Positions 53,880 through 62,780 are shown, counted from the stretch's first letter. The stretch: 64,000 bases of DNA from an uncultured Geobacteraceae bacterium (GCA_903862245.1 CAIOXL010000072.1:1-64000); one strand, 5' to 3'. Program-made: numbers and translations. Notes: generated by a model from the letters alone, not told the origin.

Positions 53880-54975
53880 CAATCGCGGCAGGATATTTGT
53901 GGTTGATGATGACCGTTTTGTGCTTGAGAGCGTCACGGCACTGCTGACGGAATTTGGATTTTCGGTGCGCGCCTTCACGGACGGGCAACAGGCGGTCAGG
54001 CAGTTTGTCTTGGAGCCGGTTGACCTGGTGCTGACCGATATCAACATGCCGGGCATGAACGGGATGGATCTGCTGGAAAAAATCAGCTTCCTTGACAAGG
54101 AGACGCCGGTTGTGCTGATGACGGCGTATGCCGATCTTGATGTGGCGGTTAAGGCTATTCAGAAGGGGGCCTTTGATTTTATCATCAAGCCGTACCGGCC
54201 GCCGGCATTGGTTCACACGGTGGAGAAAGGGCTCAATTTCAAGCGGCTAACCCAGATCGAAAAAAATTACAAAGCGGAACTGGAGCGGACGGTGGAAATC
54301 CGCACCGCCGAACTTAATGCGGCGCTGGGGGAGATCATCCTGATGAGCCGGGAAATCATCGAACGGCTGACGGCTGCTGCCGAACTGCGCGATGAAGACA
54401 CCGGAGTTCATATTTCCCGGGTCGGTTTGTACGCTCGGAGCCTTGCACTCCATCTGAATATGGACGAGAATTTTGTGAATGATATTTCGGTGGCTAGTGC
54501 CATGCATGATGTGGGCAAGATTGGAATTCCGGACTCGATTCTGCTGAAGGCCGGACCGCTGACAGAAGAAGAGTATGCCATCATCAAGCAGCACACGACC
54601 ATCGGTGAGCGGATTTTGAAAGGATCACCTCACCGCATGCTTAAAATGGGGGCTGTCATTGCCGCAACCCATCATGAACGGTGGGACGGTTCAGGCTACC
54701 CGGCCGGATTGTTCGGTGAAGAGACCCCGCTGGAGGGGCGAATTGTCATGATCGTTGACCAATATGATGCCCTGCGCAATTCCAGGGTGTACAAACAGGC
54801 GCTTACTCACGACACGGCCTGCGATATCATACTGAATGGCGATGGGCGTACACTGCCCCGGCATTTTGACCCGATGGTTCTGGCTGCGTTTTCTGAAATC
54901 AGTGATGATATTGCCGCTATTTTCGAAAAAAGCCATGAGCGCTCCACAACCGATTGCTGTCCGGTGGCTGCGTGA
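53869..54975 (+). CDS. response regulator with HD-GYP phosphodiesterase domain
   Basis: IFVVDDDRFVLESV...LTDINMPGMNGMDLL; HDVGKIGIPDSILLKAGPLTEEEYAIIKQHTTIGERIL; HHERWDGSGYPAGL. Confidence 0.95.
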   Translation: MNSNNRGRIFVVDDDRFVLESVTALLTEFGFSVRAFTDGQQAVRQFVLEPVDLVLTDINMPGMNGMDLLEKISFLDKETPVVLMTAYADLDVAVKAIQKGAFDFIIKPYRPPALVHTVEKGLNFKRLTQIEKNYKAELERTVEIRTAELNAALGEIILMSREIIERLTAAAELRDEDTGVHISRVGLYARSLALHLNMDENFVNDISVASAMHDVGKIGIPDSILLKAGPLTEEEYAIIKQHTTIGERILKGSPHRMLKMGAVIAATHHERWDGSGYPAGLFGEETPLEGRIVMIVDQYDALRNSRVYKQALTHDTACDIILNGDGRTLPRHFDPMVLAAFSEISDDIAAIFEKSHERSTTDCCPVAA

Positions 54976-55033
54976 CAAAACGGCGAAATCGCCCCTCCAC
55001 CTCAAGGCACTTGGGCCGGGTGCTGAATCCCAT

Positions 55034-55076
55034 ATGAAAAGCCCGCCGATTACACCGGCGGGCTTCAATTTATTTT
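55034..55076 (+). terminator. Rho-independent terminator
   Basis: AAAAGCCCGCCGATTACACCGGCGGGCTTCAATTTATTTTT. Confidence 0.8.
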
Positions 55077-55156
55077 TACGTATGTGCTTCCATTTTCAAG
55101 GAATATTCCGATCCTACCTACCCTCGGAGTGATGGTGACAGACTATGTTGCCTGTT

Positions 55157-55270
55157 CTCAGGCGGAGTAATTGCGATGGTGACCGCCCCCCTTTTGATAT
55201 GTACATTTTTTTGAGTGCAGGAACAGCGGAGCGTACTGCCCCCAACTACCGGTCATGCTCAGGCGGAGTA
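55157..55270. repeat. 13-bp direct repeat CTCAGGCGGAGTA (55157-55169 and 55258-55270) in the intergenic region upstream of gmd
   Basis: exact repeat read directly. Confidence 0.6.
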
Positions 55271-55624
55271 TCTTCCATATGACAACACCTCCAAACCGGA
55301 TTTACTTCCCTTTTCATGGTTTAACTATACCACTGCCAAAGCAAAATAACAGGCTGTTTAAAATATTTTTTCAGGAGTACAATCTGACAGTTTGCAAAAG
55401 AGGGGGAGGCATGTTTTTCCATTTAGTGATTTTATTCACAGCGGCAGGGCAGCAGAGTATTTCGTTTGAATATGAAAAACTGTGGACAAATTAGCGGGAG
55501 CTGATATAAGCTGTCCCCCCGCTGCGGCACCAGTAGTGGTCCTGACAGTGTTCATAACGCGTTCATTCCGTGAATCGGAACCGCCATCGGCCACTCAACG
55601 GCATTCAAGGAGCACCTATATACC

Positions 55625-56743
55625 ATGAAAAAAGCACTTATCACCGGCATCACCGGTCAGGATGGCTCGTACCTGGCGGAATTCCTTCTGGAGAAGGGGT
55701 ACGAGGTCCACGGCATCAAGCGCCGGGCTTCCCTGTTCAACACCCAGCGGGTTGATCACATTTATCAGGATCCGCATATAAAAGATGCCCATTTTAAGCT
55801 TCATTACGGTGACCTGACCGACTCGTCAAACCTGACCCGCATCATGCAGGAAATTCAGCCGGATGAGGTTTATAATCTGGGCGCACAGTCCCACGTAGCG
55901 GTCAGCTTTGAATCCCCTGAATACACCGTCGATACAGACGGAGTCGGCACCCTGCGTATGCTTGAGGCGATCCGCCTGCTGGGACTGGAAAAAAAGACCC
56001 GTTTCTACCAGGCATCAACCTCCGAACTGTACGGCCTGGTTCAGGAAACGCCGCAAAAAGAAACCACCCCTTTTTATCCCCGTTCTCCCTACGCAGTAGC
56101 CAAACTCTACGCCTACTGGATTACCGTTAACTACCGCGAAGCCTATGGCATGTATGCCTGCAACGGCATCCTGTTTAACCACGAATCGCCCCGGCGCGGT
56201 GAAACCTTTGTCACCCGCAAGATAACCCGAGGTCTTGCCAACATTGCACAAGGTCTGGAACAATGCATCTACATGGGTAACATTGATTCCCTGCGCGACT
56301 GGGGCCATGCCAAGGATTACGTCAAGATGCAGTGGCTGATGCTGCAGCAGGATCATCCGGAAGACTTTGTTATCGCCACCGGAGTCCAGTATACGGTCCG
56401 TCAGTTTATCACCTGGTCTGCGGCCGAACTGGGTATAACACTCAAATTTGAAGGCCATGGCGTGGATGAAACCGCCACGGTTGTCTCCGTAACTGGTAAC
56501 AAAGCCCCGGCGGTAAAGACGGGTGACGTCATTGTCCGCATCGACCCGCGCTACTTCCGTCCCTCCGAGGTCGAAACCCTGTTGGGTGATCCAAGCAAAG
56601 CCAAGGAAAAGCTCGGCTGGGTCCCTGAAATCACTGTTCAGGAAATGTGCGCTGAAATGGTCGCCCACGATCTGGAAGAAGCACAGCGTCATGCACTGCT
56701 GAAAAAGCATGGCTTTAGTGTCGCGGTTTGTACGGAACATTGA
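55625..56743 (+). CDS. gmd: GDP-mannose 4,6-dehydratase
   Basis: [49 protein letters not shown]. Confidence 0.97.
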   Translation: MKKALITGITGQDGSYLAEFLLEKGYEVHGIKRRASLFNTQRVDHIYQDPHIKDAHFKLHYGDLTDSSNLTRIMQEIQPDEVYNLGAQSHVAVSFESPEYTVDTDGVGTLRMLEAIRLLGLEKKTRFYQASTSELYGLVQETPQKETTPFYPRSPYAVAKLYAYWITVNYREAYGMYACNGILFNHESPRRGETFVTRKITRGLANIAQGLEQCIYMGNIDSLRDWGHAKDYVKMQWLMLQQDHPEDFVIATGVQYTVRQFITWSAAELGITLKFEGHGVDETATVVSVTGNKAPAVKTGDVIVRIDPRYFRPSEVETLLGDPSKAKEKLGWVPEITVQEMCAEMVAHDLEEAQRHALLKKHGFSVAVCTEH

Positions 56744-56758
56744 TTGTAATTTTGGTCT

Positions 56759-56796
56759 CTTTTAACCGTCTCACGCAAAGCCGCAAAGGCGCAAAG
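56759..56796. repeat. left inverted repeat of candidate GxxExxY cassette
   Basis: CTTTTAACCGTCTCACGCAAAGCCGCAAAGGCGCAAAG; matched in inverted orientation at 59279-59335 with a 19-nt interruption. Confidence 0.75.
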
Positions 56797-57107
56797 AAAT
56801 GCGATTACTATGACTGAAAATCAGGTTGCGGGAATAGTGGTGGATGCCTGTTTCAAAATTCATACTGTGCTGGGCCCTGGGTTATTGGAGTCGGTGTATG
56901 AGTCAGTGCTTTCATATGAGCTTCAGCAAAGAGGGCTTAAAGTGTCGCGTCAGCAAGCCATGCCGGTAGTGTACGAAGGCGTCACACTTGACGAAGGCTT
57001 TCGTGCCGACCTGATTGTTGGAGATTGCGTCATAGTTGAATTGAAATCTGTTGAAGTCGTTGCTCCTGTGCACAAAAAACAACTTTTGACCGAGACCCCA
57101 TCGCAAG

Positions 57108-57128
57108 CCCCTCGCTTCAGCCATGGGG
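57108..57128. repeat. left-end subterminal imperfect hairpin CCCCTCGCTTCAGCCATGGGG
   Basis: near-identical copy at right end 59117-59137 (CCCCTCGCTTTAGCTATGGGG). Confidence 0.85.
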
Positions 57129-57186
57129 TGAGACGGCAAGTTAAAAAGCACTTGTGTTAGATTGATTCTAGTGGTTTACTCAACAT

Positions 57187-57594
57187 ATGAATGAATTTAA
57201 AATCAAATACAAGAGCAATAATAACATTGTCTACTCTTGCAAATACCACGTTGTATGGGCTCCGAAGTACCGGAGGTCTGTATTAATAGATGGAGTAGAT
57301 GAACGCCTTAAAGCTATTATCGAAGAGGTAGGTAAAGAGACGTCCTCTGAAATTATCGAAATGGAGGTGATGCCCGATTATGTGCATCTACTGGTTGAGG
57401 TAGATCCACAGTTCGGCATCCATCATCTAGTGAAACTGATAAAAGGGCGGTCCTCGAATCTTCTGCGTAACGAGTTCCCATGGTTGAAATCGCGGATACC
57501 CTGTCTCTGGACGAACAGTTACTTCGTCTCTACCGTAGGTGGTGCCCCACTGGAAGTAATCAAGCAGTACGTTGAACAGCAGAAGGGCCAATGA
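57187..57594 (+). CDS. tnpA: IS200/IS605 family Y1 transposase TnpA (HUH motif altered)
   Basis: YSCKYHVVWAPKYRRSVL...EVMPDYVHLLVEVDPQFGIHHLVKLIKGRSSNLLR...VIKQYVEQQK. Confidence 0.93.
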   Translation: MNEFKIKYKSNNNIVYSCKYHVVWAPKYRRSVLIDGVDERLKAIIEEVGKETSSEIIEMEVMPDYVHLLVEVDPQFGIHHLVKLIKGRSSNLLRNEFPWLKSRIPCLWTNSYFVSTVGGAPLEVIKQYVEQQKGQ

Positions 57595-59129
57595 AACGAA
57601 CCACAACCGATACCTTTGTACTTGAACTGCCGCTGGTGGTTGATCTGTCTGCCGAGCGCACCTTGCTTGGCCGCTTCGAGTCAGCACGAAGACTGTGCAA
57701 CTCCGTTCTGGGTGAGGCACTGAAGCGTCAACGGCTCATGCGTGAATCAAAGCTGTGGCAGAAAGCCCGGTTACTTAAAGACCAGAAAGAGAGGTCTGCT
57801 ACTTTCCGTAAAATCAGTAGCGAGTACACCTTTACCAGCGCCAGTCTCTCGGCCTTCGGTACCACATGCAAGAACGAGGCAGGATGGATCGACCGGCTTG
57901 GCGCTCACGAAACCCAGAGAATAGCCGAACGAGCCTTTGCTGCAGTAGAATCCTACGGATTCGGCAAGAAAGGCAAACCCCGCTTTAAAGGGATCAACCG
58001 CCCGCTGCATTCCATCGAAGCGAAAACCAACGCCTCCGGCATCAGGTGGAAGGCTGGTACAGCCACTATCGAGTGGAACGGGCTAACACTTCCCGCCATG
58101 CTGGCTCCAGTCGGCAAAGACGACTACCAGTTGGAAGCGCTGTGCTGCGATACCAAATACTGCCGGGTTATCTGGCGGATGCTGAACGGTACGAGGCGTT
58201 GGTACGTGCAGCTAATGCAGAAAGGTCTGCCACAAGTAAAACACGAGATCAACCACGGCAAAGAAGTCGGCCTGGACATCGGGCCGTCTACGATAGCAGT
58301 TGTGGCGGAACAGGTAAGCGAGTTAGCCGCCTTCTGTCCGACAGTAAAGCAGCCGTGGAAGCAAATGCGTAAAATTCAAAGAGCAATGGATAGAAGCCGA
58401 AGGGCAACCAACCCGAAGTGCTACAACACCGACGGCACATGGAAGAAAGGCAAGAGGCAAACTATTTTCTCTGTTGGCTACAACGATCTGCGGGAAGAAC
58501 TGTCCGAGGCAGAACGGTGCCTTGCTGCCGAAAGAAAACGCTCCCACGGCCAGATGGTTAACGAGATCCTTTCCCACGGTACTATCATCAAATCAGAAAA
58601 GCTGTCGTACAAGTCGTTCCAAAAATGTTTCGGTCGCAGCGTTAAAGCCAGAGCCCCCGGTACGTTTGTCACACTACTTCGTCGCAAGGCTGAAAGCGCC
58701 GGCGGCGAAATAGTGGATCTGCATACATGGAGTCTGAAGATGTCGCAGTATGATCACCCAACAGAGACGTACACCAAGAAGCCACTCAGCCAAAGGTGGC
58801 ACGTTCTGGGTGATGGCAGCGGGATAGTCCAGCGAGATGTCTACTCCGCTTTTCTTGCCAGTTGCGTGGTTACAAAAGAGAAAGAACACCGGCATCATCC
58901 ATCCCATATAGAAGTTATGTGGGCGGCTCAGGAATCTGTGCTGCGACGGTCGGGATGGTGCTTCAACCAATCTGCGAGCGGGAGTGTGCAAACATTCCCC
59001 ACGGTGAAGCCGTCAGAGCGGATCGGCCGTCACAGAGAGCTTGCCCTTGGTCATGGCCCGGATGCTGTAGCGGAAACGCGAGAGCCGGGAGACCCCAAGG
59101 AATTCGCTCTTAGAACCCCCTCGCTTTAG
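57591..59129 (+). CDS. tnpB: RNA-guided endonuclease/transposon protein TnpB
   Basis: VGLDIGPSTIAVV (RuvC-I D), IIKSEKLSYKSFQ (RuvC-II E), VQRDVYSAFLASC (RuvC-III D); ATGA overlap with tnpA. Confidence 0.92.
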   Translation: MKRTTTDTFVLELPLVVDLSAERTLLGRFESARRLCNSVLGEALKRQRLMRESKLWQKARLLKDQKERSATFRKISSEYTFTSASLSAFGTTCKNEAGWIDRLGAHETQRIAERAFAAVESYGFGKKGKPRFKGINRPLHSIEAKTNASGIRWKAGTATIEWNGLTLPAMLAPVGKDDYQLEALCCDTKYCRVIWRMLNGTRRWYVQLMQKGLPQVKHEINHGKEVGLDIGPSTIAVVAEQVSELAAFCPTVKQPWKQMRKIQRAMDRSRRATNPKCYNTDGTWKKGKRQTIFSVGYNDLREELSEAERCLAAERKRSHGQMVNEILSHGTIIKSEKLSYKSFQKCFGRSVKARAPGTFVTLLRRKAESAGGEIVDLHTWSLKMSQYDHPTETYTKKPLSQRWHVLGDGSGIVQRDVYSAFLASCVVTKEKEHRHHPSHIEVMWAAQESVLRRSGWCFNQSASGSVQTFPTVKPSERIGRHRELALGHGPDAVAETREPGDPKEFALRTPSL

Positions 59130-59137
59130 CTATGGGG
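59117..59137. repeat. right-end subterminal imperfect hairpin CCCCTCGCTTTAGCTATGGGG (contains the tnpB stop codon)
   Basis: 19/21 identical to left-end repeat, same orientation. Confidence 0.85.
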
Positions 59138-59278
59138 AGATTCAGATATTTACGCCTATCTGGAAAACGGCTTGGATTGCTGGTAAATTTTGGTTCTAAC
59201 CTGATTAAAGACGGCATAACCAGAGTAGCTAATGGATTGTGATGCTTGCCCCCGGATTTGGTTATTACTTCTGTTTCT

Positions 59279-59335
59279 CTTTGCGACTTTGCGGCTTAAG
59301 TGAGCGAAGCAAACGGGCGTGAGACAGGTTTAAAG
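59279..59335. repeat. right inverted repeat of candidate GxxExxY cassette
   Basis: CTTTGCGACTTTGCGGCTT...GCGTGAGACAGGTTTAAAG, reverse complement of the left repeat with a 19-nt insert. Confidence 0.72.
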
Positions 59336-59345
59336 GTGTGGGAAA

Positions 59346-60407
59346 ATGATGGAAAAGAACGCTAAAATCTTTGTCGCCGGTTCAAAAGGTCTTGTTGGTT
59401 CCGCACTCGTCAGACAACTGACTTCCCGTGGCTACACAAACCTTCTGCTCCCTGAAATCAGCGAACTGGATCTGACCTGCCAGCAGGATGTTGCCGACTT
59501 CTTCGCCAAGGAAAAACCGGAATACGTATTCCTAGCAGCCGCCAAGGTGGGGGGCATCCACGCCAACAACACCTATCCCGCTGAATTCATCTACCTCAAT
59601 CTGGCCATCCAGAATAACGTCATCCACCAATCATATCTGCACGGCGTCAAGCGGCTGCTGTTCCTCGGCTCCTCGTGCATCTATCCGCAACTGGCGCCAC
59701 AGCCGATGAAGGAAGAATACCTCCTCACCGGACTCCTTGAGCCGACCAACGAACCCTATGCCCTGGCCAAGATCGCCGGCATCAAAATGTGCGAATCCTA
59801 TAACCGCCAGTACGGGACGAAATTCATTGCCGTTATGCCGACCAACCTCTACGGCCCCGGCGATAACTTTCACCCGGAAAACAGTCATGTCCTCCCCGCC
59901 CTGATCCGGCGCTTTCACGAAGCCAAGGTTAAACAGGAGGCAAGACGTAAGGAGTTAGGAGTGAAGAGTAAGGAACAACGGTCACTTACAACCTCACCCC
60001 TTACCCATGACTCCTCACCGGGTGACTCTGTCGTCATATGGGGCAGCGGCACACCCCGCCGTGAACTGCTGTATGTTGACGATATGGCTGGCGGCTGTAT
60101 GCACCTCATGGAGCTCTCTGACCAACACATTGCCCCTGAACTGTTGAGCTATCCCAAACCCTGCTTCGTCAACCTTGGCACGGGAGAGGATGTCACCATT
60201 CGGGAGTTGGCTGAAACGGTGCGTGCGGTGGTTGGGTTCAGCGGGAGTCTGGTATTCGACGCGACAAAACCGGATGGTACGCCGCGCAAGCTTCAGGATG
60301 TGTCCCGGATGCACCGTCTTGGCTGGAAACATTCCGTGAGCCTGGAGCAGGGGATCAGGAACACCTATGAGTGGTTCGTTGAAAACCGTGCGGCAAAGGG
60401 TGACTGA
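59346..60407 (+). CDS. fcl: GDP-L-fucose synthase (with about 28-aa internal insert)
   Basis: [19 protein letters not shown]...[17 protein letters not shown]...[27 protein letters not shown]; insert at [35 protein letters not shown]. Confidence 0.95.
   Translation: MMEKNAKIFVAGSKGLVGSALVRQLTSRGYTNLLLPEISELDLTCQQDVADFFAKEKPEYVFLAAAKVGGIHANNTYPAEFIYLNLAIQNNVIHQSYLHGVKRLLFLGSSCIYPQLAPQPMKEEYLLTGLLEPTNEPYALAKIAGIKMCESYNRQYGTKFIAVMPTNLYGPGDNFHPENSHVLPALIRRFHEAKVKQEARRKELGVKSKEQRSLTTSPLTHDSSPGDSVVIWGSGTPRRELLYVDDMAGGCMHLMELSDQHIAPELLSYPKPCFVNLGTGEDVTIRELAETVRAVVGFSGSLVFDATKPDGTPRKLQDVSRMHRLGWKHSVSLEQGIRNTYEWFVENRAAKGD
59946..60027. repeat. imperfect palindromic repeat element inside the fcl reading frame
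   Basis: arm CGTAAGGAGTTAGGAGTGAAGAGTAAGG versus reverse complement of CCTCACCCCTTACCCATGACTCCTCACC. Confidence 0.65.
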
Positions 60408-60485
60408 CCGGTGGGATGTGGGATCCCCGCTCCGTCCATTTGGAATCTAATTTATTCAATTTCATACCGACCTTCTCCTTTTCCG

Positions 60486-60519
60486 TCACCCTCCCCCGCT
60501 GGGGGAGGGTGACTTTTTT
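60486..60519 (+). terminator. Rho-independent terminator downstream of fcl
   Basis: GTCACCCTCCCCCGCTGGGGGAGGGTGACTTTTTT. Confidence 0.88.
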
Positions 60520-60540
60520 GGAGTTTATCACGAGGCATAG

Positions 60541-61698
60541 ATGATCCGGTTTTTCGGGCTGTCACACATTTCTGCCGGTTTTATTGCCGTGCTGGTCGGC
60601 TATACGAGCTCAGCAGCCATTGTTTTTCAGGCCGCCAGCGCTGCCGGTGCCAGTGCCGACCATATCAGCTCCTGGCTCCTCGCCCTGGGTTGTGGCATGG
60701 GGGTGACCTGCATCGGCCTTTCACTGTACTTTCGCAGTCCGGTGCTGACCGCCTGGTCGACACCGGGTGCGGCGCTGCTTGCTACGGCACTGGTCGGTGT
60801 CCCGATGAATGAAGCGGTCGGGGCCTTTGTTTTTGCCTCGGTGCTGCTTACCATCTGCGGCGTATCCGGATGGGTCGAAATACTCATGAAACAGATTCCG
60901 AAATCGGTGGCGGCCGCCATGCTGGCCGGGGTATTGCTCCGTTTCGGTCTGGGAGTGTTCGTCTCCCTGGGGTCACAGCTCTGGCTGGTTGCCTTGATGC
61001 TGCTGATTTACCTCGTTGGCAGAAGAATGAATTCGCGCTACACGATCCCGTTAACCTTTCTGGGCGGATTGGGCTGGGCGGCCCAGTGCGGGTTGATTCA
61101 TTTTGAGGCGGTGACACTGACACTTGCCCGACCGGTATTTGTCGCGCCGGCATTTACGTTGTCCACACTCATCGGGGTCGGAATCCCCCTGTTCATCGTC
61201 ACTATGGCATCGCAGAATGTACCTGGAATTGCCGTTTTGAGGGCCAACGGCTACCAAACGCCGGTTTCGCCGCTTATCGGTTTGACCGGTTTGACCGGGG
61301 TACTTCTGGCACCTTTCGGCGGCTACCAGTTTAATCTTGCCGCCATAACCGCTGCAATCTGCATGAGCCCGGAAGCCGACAGCAATCCCGACCGGCGCTA
61401 TCTTGCGGCGGTATGGGCAGGTGTCTTCTACATTATAACCGGCCTGCTTGGTGCGACTGTGGTCAGCGTCTTTACGGCGCTGCCGAAAGAGCTGGTGGCA
61501 GCGATTGCCGGAATTGCGCTCCTCGGCACCATAGGCAACAGCCTGACCGGCGCATTGCTGGACGAACGGGAACGGGATGCGGCTCTCATTACGTTCCTCG
61601 TAACCGCATCGGGGCTCACCCTGAGTGGCATCGGCAGCGCATTTTGGGGGCTGGTGCTTGGCCTGGCCGTGCTGAGGATTACCCGATGCCCAAAATAA
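60541..61698 (+). CDS. benzoate/H(+) symporter BenE family transporter
   Basis: GFIAVLVGYTSSAAIVFQAA...WSTPGAALLATAL...VTMASQNVPGIAVLRANGYQTP. Confidence 0.92.
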   Translation: MIRFFGLSHISAGFIAVLVGYTSSAAIVFQAASAAGASADHISSWLLALGCGMGVTCIGLSLYFRSPVLTAWSTPGAALLATALVGVPMNEAVGAFVFASVLLTICGVSGWVEILMKQIPKSVAAAMLAGVLLRFGLGVFVSLGSQLWLVALMLLIYLVGRRMNSRYTIPLTFLGGLGWAAQCGLIHFEAVTLTLARPVFVAPAFTLSTLIGVGIPLFIVTMASQNVPGIAVLRANGYQTPVSPLIGLTGLTGVLLAPFGGYQFNLAAITAAICMSPEADSNPDRRYLAAVWAGVFYIITGLLGATVVSVFTALPKELVAAIAGIALLGTIGNSLTGALLDERERDAALITFLVTASGLTLSGIGSAFWGLVLGLAVLRITRCPK

Positions 61699-61717
61699 CA
61701 TTTGAAGGAATTGGACG

Positions 61718-62404
61718 ATGATACTGACCGGGACTATGGTGAATGTTGCCGCAATCTGTGCAGGTTCACTGGTCGGCCGCTACGCTGGCCGCTATATTCC
61801 CGGCAAGATGCGGCAAACGGTTATGGCCGGCCTGGGATTGACTGTCCTGCTGATCGGATTGCAGCTTGCCCTGAAGAGCAGGCAGCCGATGATTGTGATC
61901 GGCAGTTTGCTCCTTGGCGGTGTCCTTGGTGAACTCCTTCAGATTGAGGCGCGTCTGGAATCATTCGGTGTCTGGCTGCAGGGGCGTTTTGCCGGTGCGG
62001 GAAATATCGCGGAGGGATTTGTGGCCGCTACTCTGCTGTACTGTGTCGGTGCCATGGCGATAATGGGTGGGCTGCAGGATGGTTCCGGCGCTACGCCGAC
62101 TATTCTCTACGCCAAAGCGGCCCTGGACGGAGTTGCATCGATTGCACTGGCCTCGACCCTGGGGATCGGAGTGCTGTTTTCGGCGCTACCGGTGGCCATA
62201 TACCAGGGCGGAATTGCACTTGCAGCGGAGTCAGCCAAAGCTCTTCTGACCGCCCCGGTAGTACTTGAGATGAATGCCGTCGGCGGCCTGCTGATTGTTG
62301 CGATCGGTCTTGACCTGATCGGGATCAAGCGGCTGCCGGTCGGTAACATGCTGCCGGCGGTCTTCGTCGCAGCAGGTCTTGTCTGGCTGTTTGGACCGGC
62401 CTGA
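61718..62404 (+). CDS. DUF554 family membrane protein
   Basis: [49 protein letters not shown]...[15 protein letters not shown]. Confidence 0.92.
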   Translation: MILTGTMVNVAAICAGSLVGRYAGRYIPGKMRQTVMAGLGLTVLLIGLQLALKSRQPMIVIGSLLLGGVLGELLQIEARLESFGVWLQGRFAGAGNIAEGFVAATLLYCVGAMAIMGGLQDGSGATPTILYAKAALDGVASIALASTLGIGVLFSALPVAIYQGGIALAAESAKALLTAPVVLEMNAVGGLLIVAIGLDLIGIKRLPVGNMLPAVFVAAGLVWLFGPA

Positions 62405-62441
62405 GTTCACAACGTTACATAATCTTATCAGGAGCAAAATC

Positions 62442-62780
62442 ATGAATAATCTGCCACAATGCCCTACCTGCAGCTCAGAATACACCTATGAAGACGGAGA
62501 GCTGTACGTCTGCCCGGAGTGTGCCCATGAATGGCCAAAAGTGCCGGCGGAGAACCCTGCCGCCGACACTGTTGTGTGCGATGCCTTCGGGACGGAACTC
62601 AGGGATGGTGATTCGCTTACCGTCATTAAAGATCTGAAGGTCAAAGGATCATCGCTGGTGGTCAAGGTCGGCACCAAGGTAAAGAATATCCGCATCGTCG
62701 CGGGTGACCATGATATCGACTGTAAAATCGACGGCATCGGGGCGATGCAGCTGAAATCGGAGTTCGTCAAGAAGGCGTGA
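62442..62780 (+). CDS. YjdM/PhnA family zinc-ribbon protein
   Basis: [31 protein letters not shown]...[22 protein letters not shown]. Confidence 0.93.
   Translation: MNNLPQCPTCSSEYTYEDGELYVCPECAHEWPKVPAENPAADTVVCDAFGTELRDGDSLTVIKDLKVKGSSLVVKVGTKVKNIRIVAGDHDIDCKIDGIGAMQLKSEFVKKA

Larger units (their letters stand above)
57091..59145 (+). mobile_element. IS200/IS605 (IS605-type) insertion sequence with tnpA and tnpB
   Basis: Y1 transposase + TnpB, no target duplication, boundaries fixed by reconstruction of the interrupted gene, 5' flank TTGAC. Confidence 0.92.
56810..59242 (+). pseudogene. GxxExxY family protein (PD-(D/E)XK-like), split by IS200/IS605 insertion: exon-like parts 56810-57090 and 59146-59242
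   Basis: joining 281+97 nt restores ...HKKQLLTYLRLSGKRLGLLVNFGSNLIKDGITRVANGL*; GLLESVY and FRADLIVGDCVIVELKS motifs. Confidence 0.9.
56759..59335 (+). mobile_element. candidate GxxExxY cassette bounded by imperfect inverted repeats, containing a nested IS200/IS605 element
   Basis: inverted repeats flank the split GxxExxY gene between gmd and fcl. Confidence 0.5.

Noticed and set aside
55100-55300. c-di-GMP (GEMM) riboswitch upstream of gmd
   Set aside because: Looked for the GEMM conserved core because of the HD-GYP neighbour; the characteristic motif was not found
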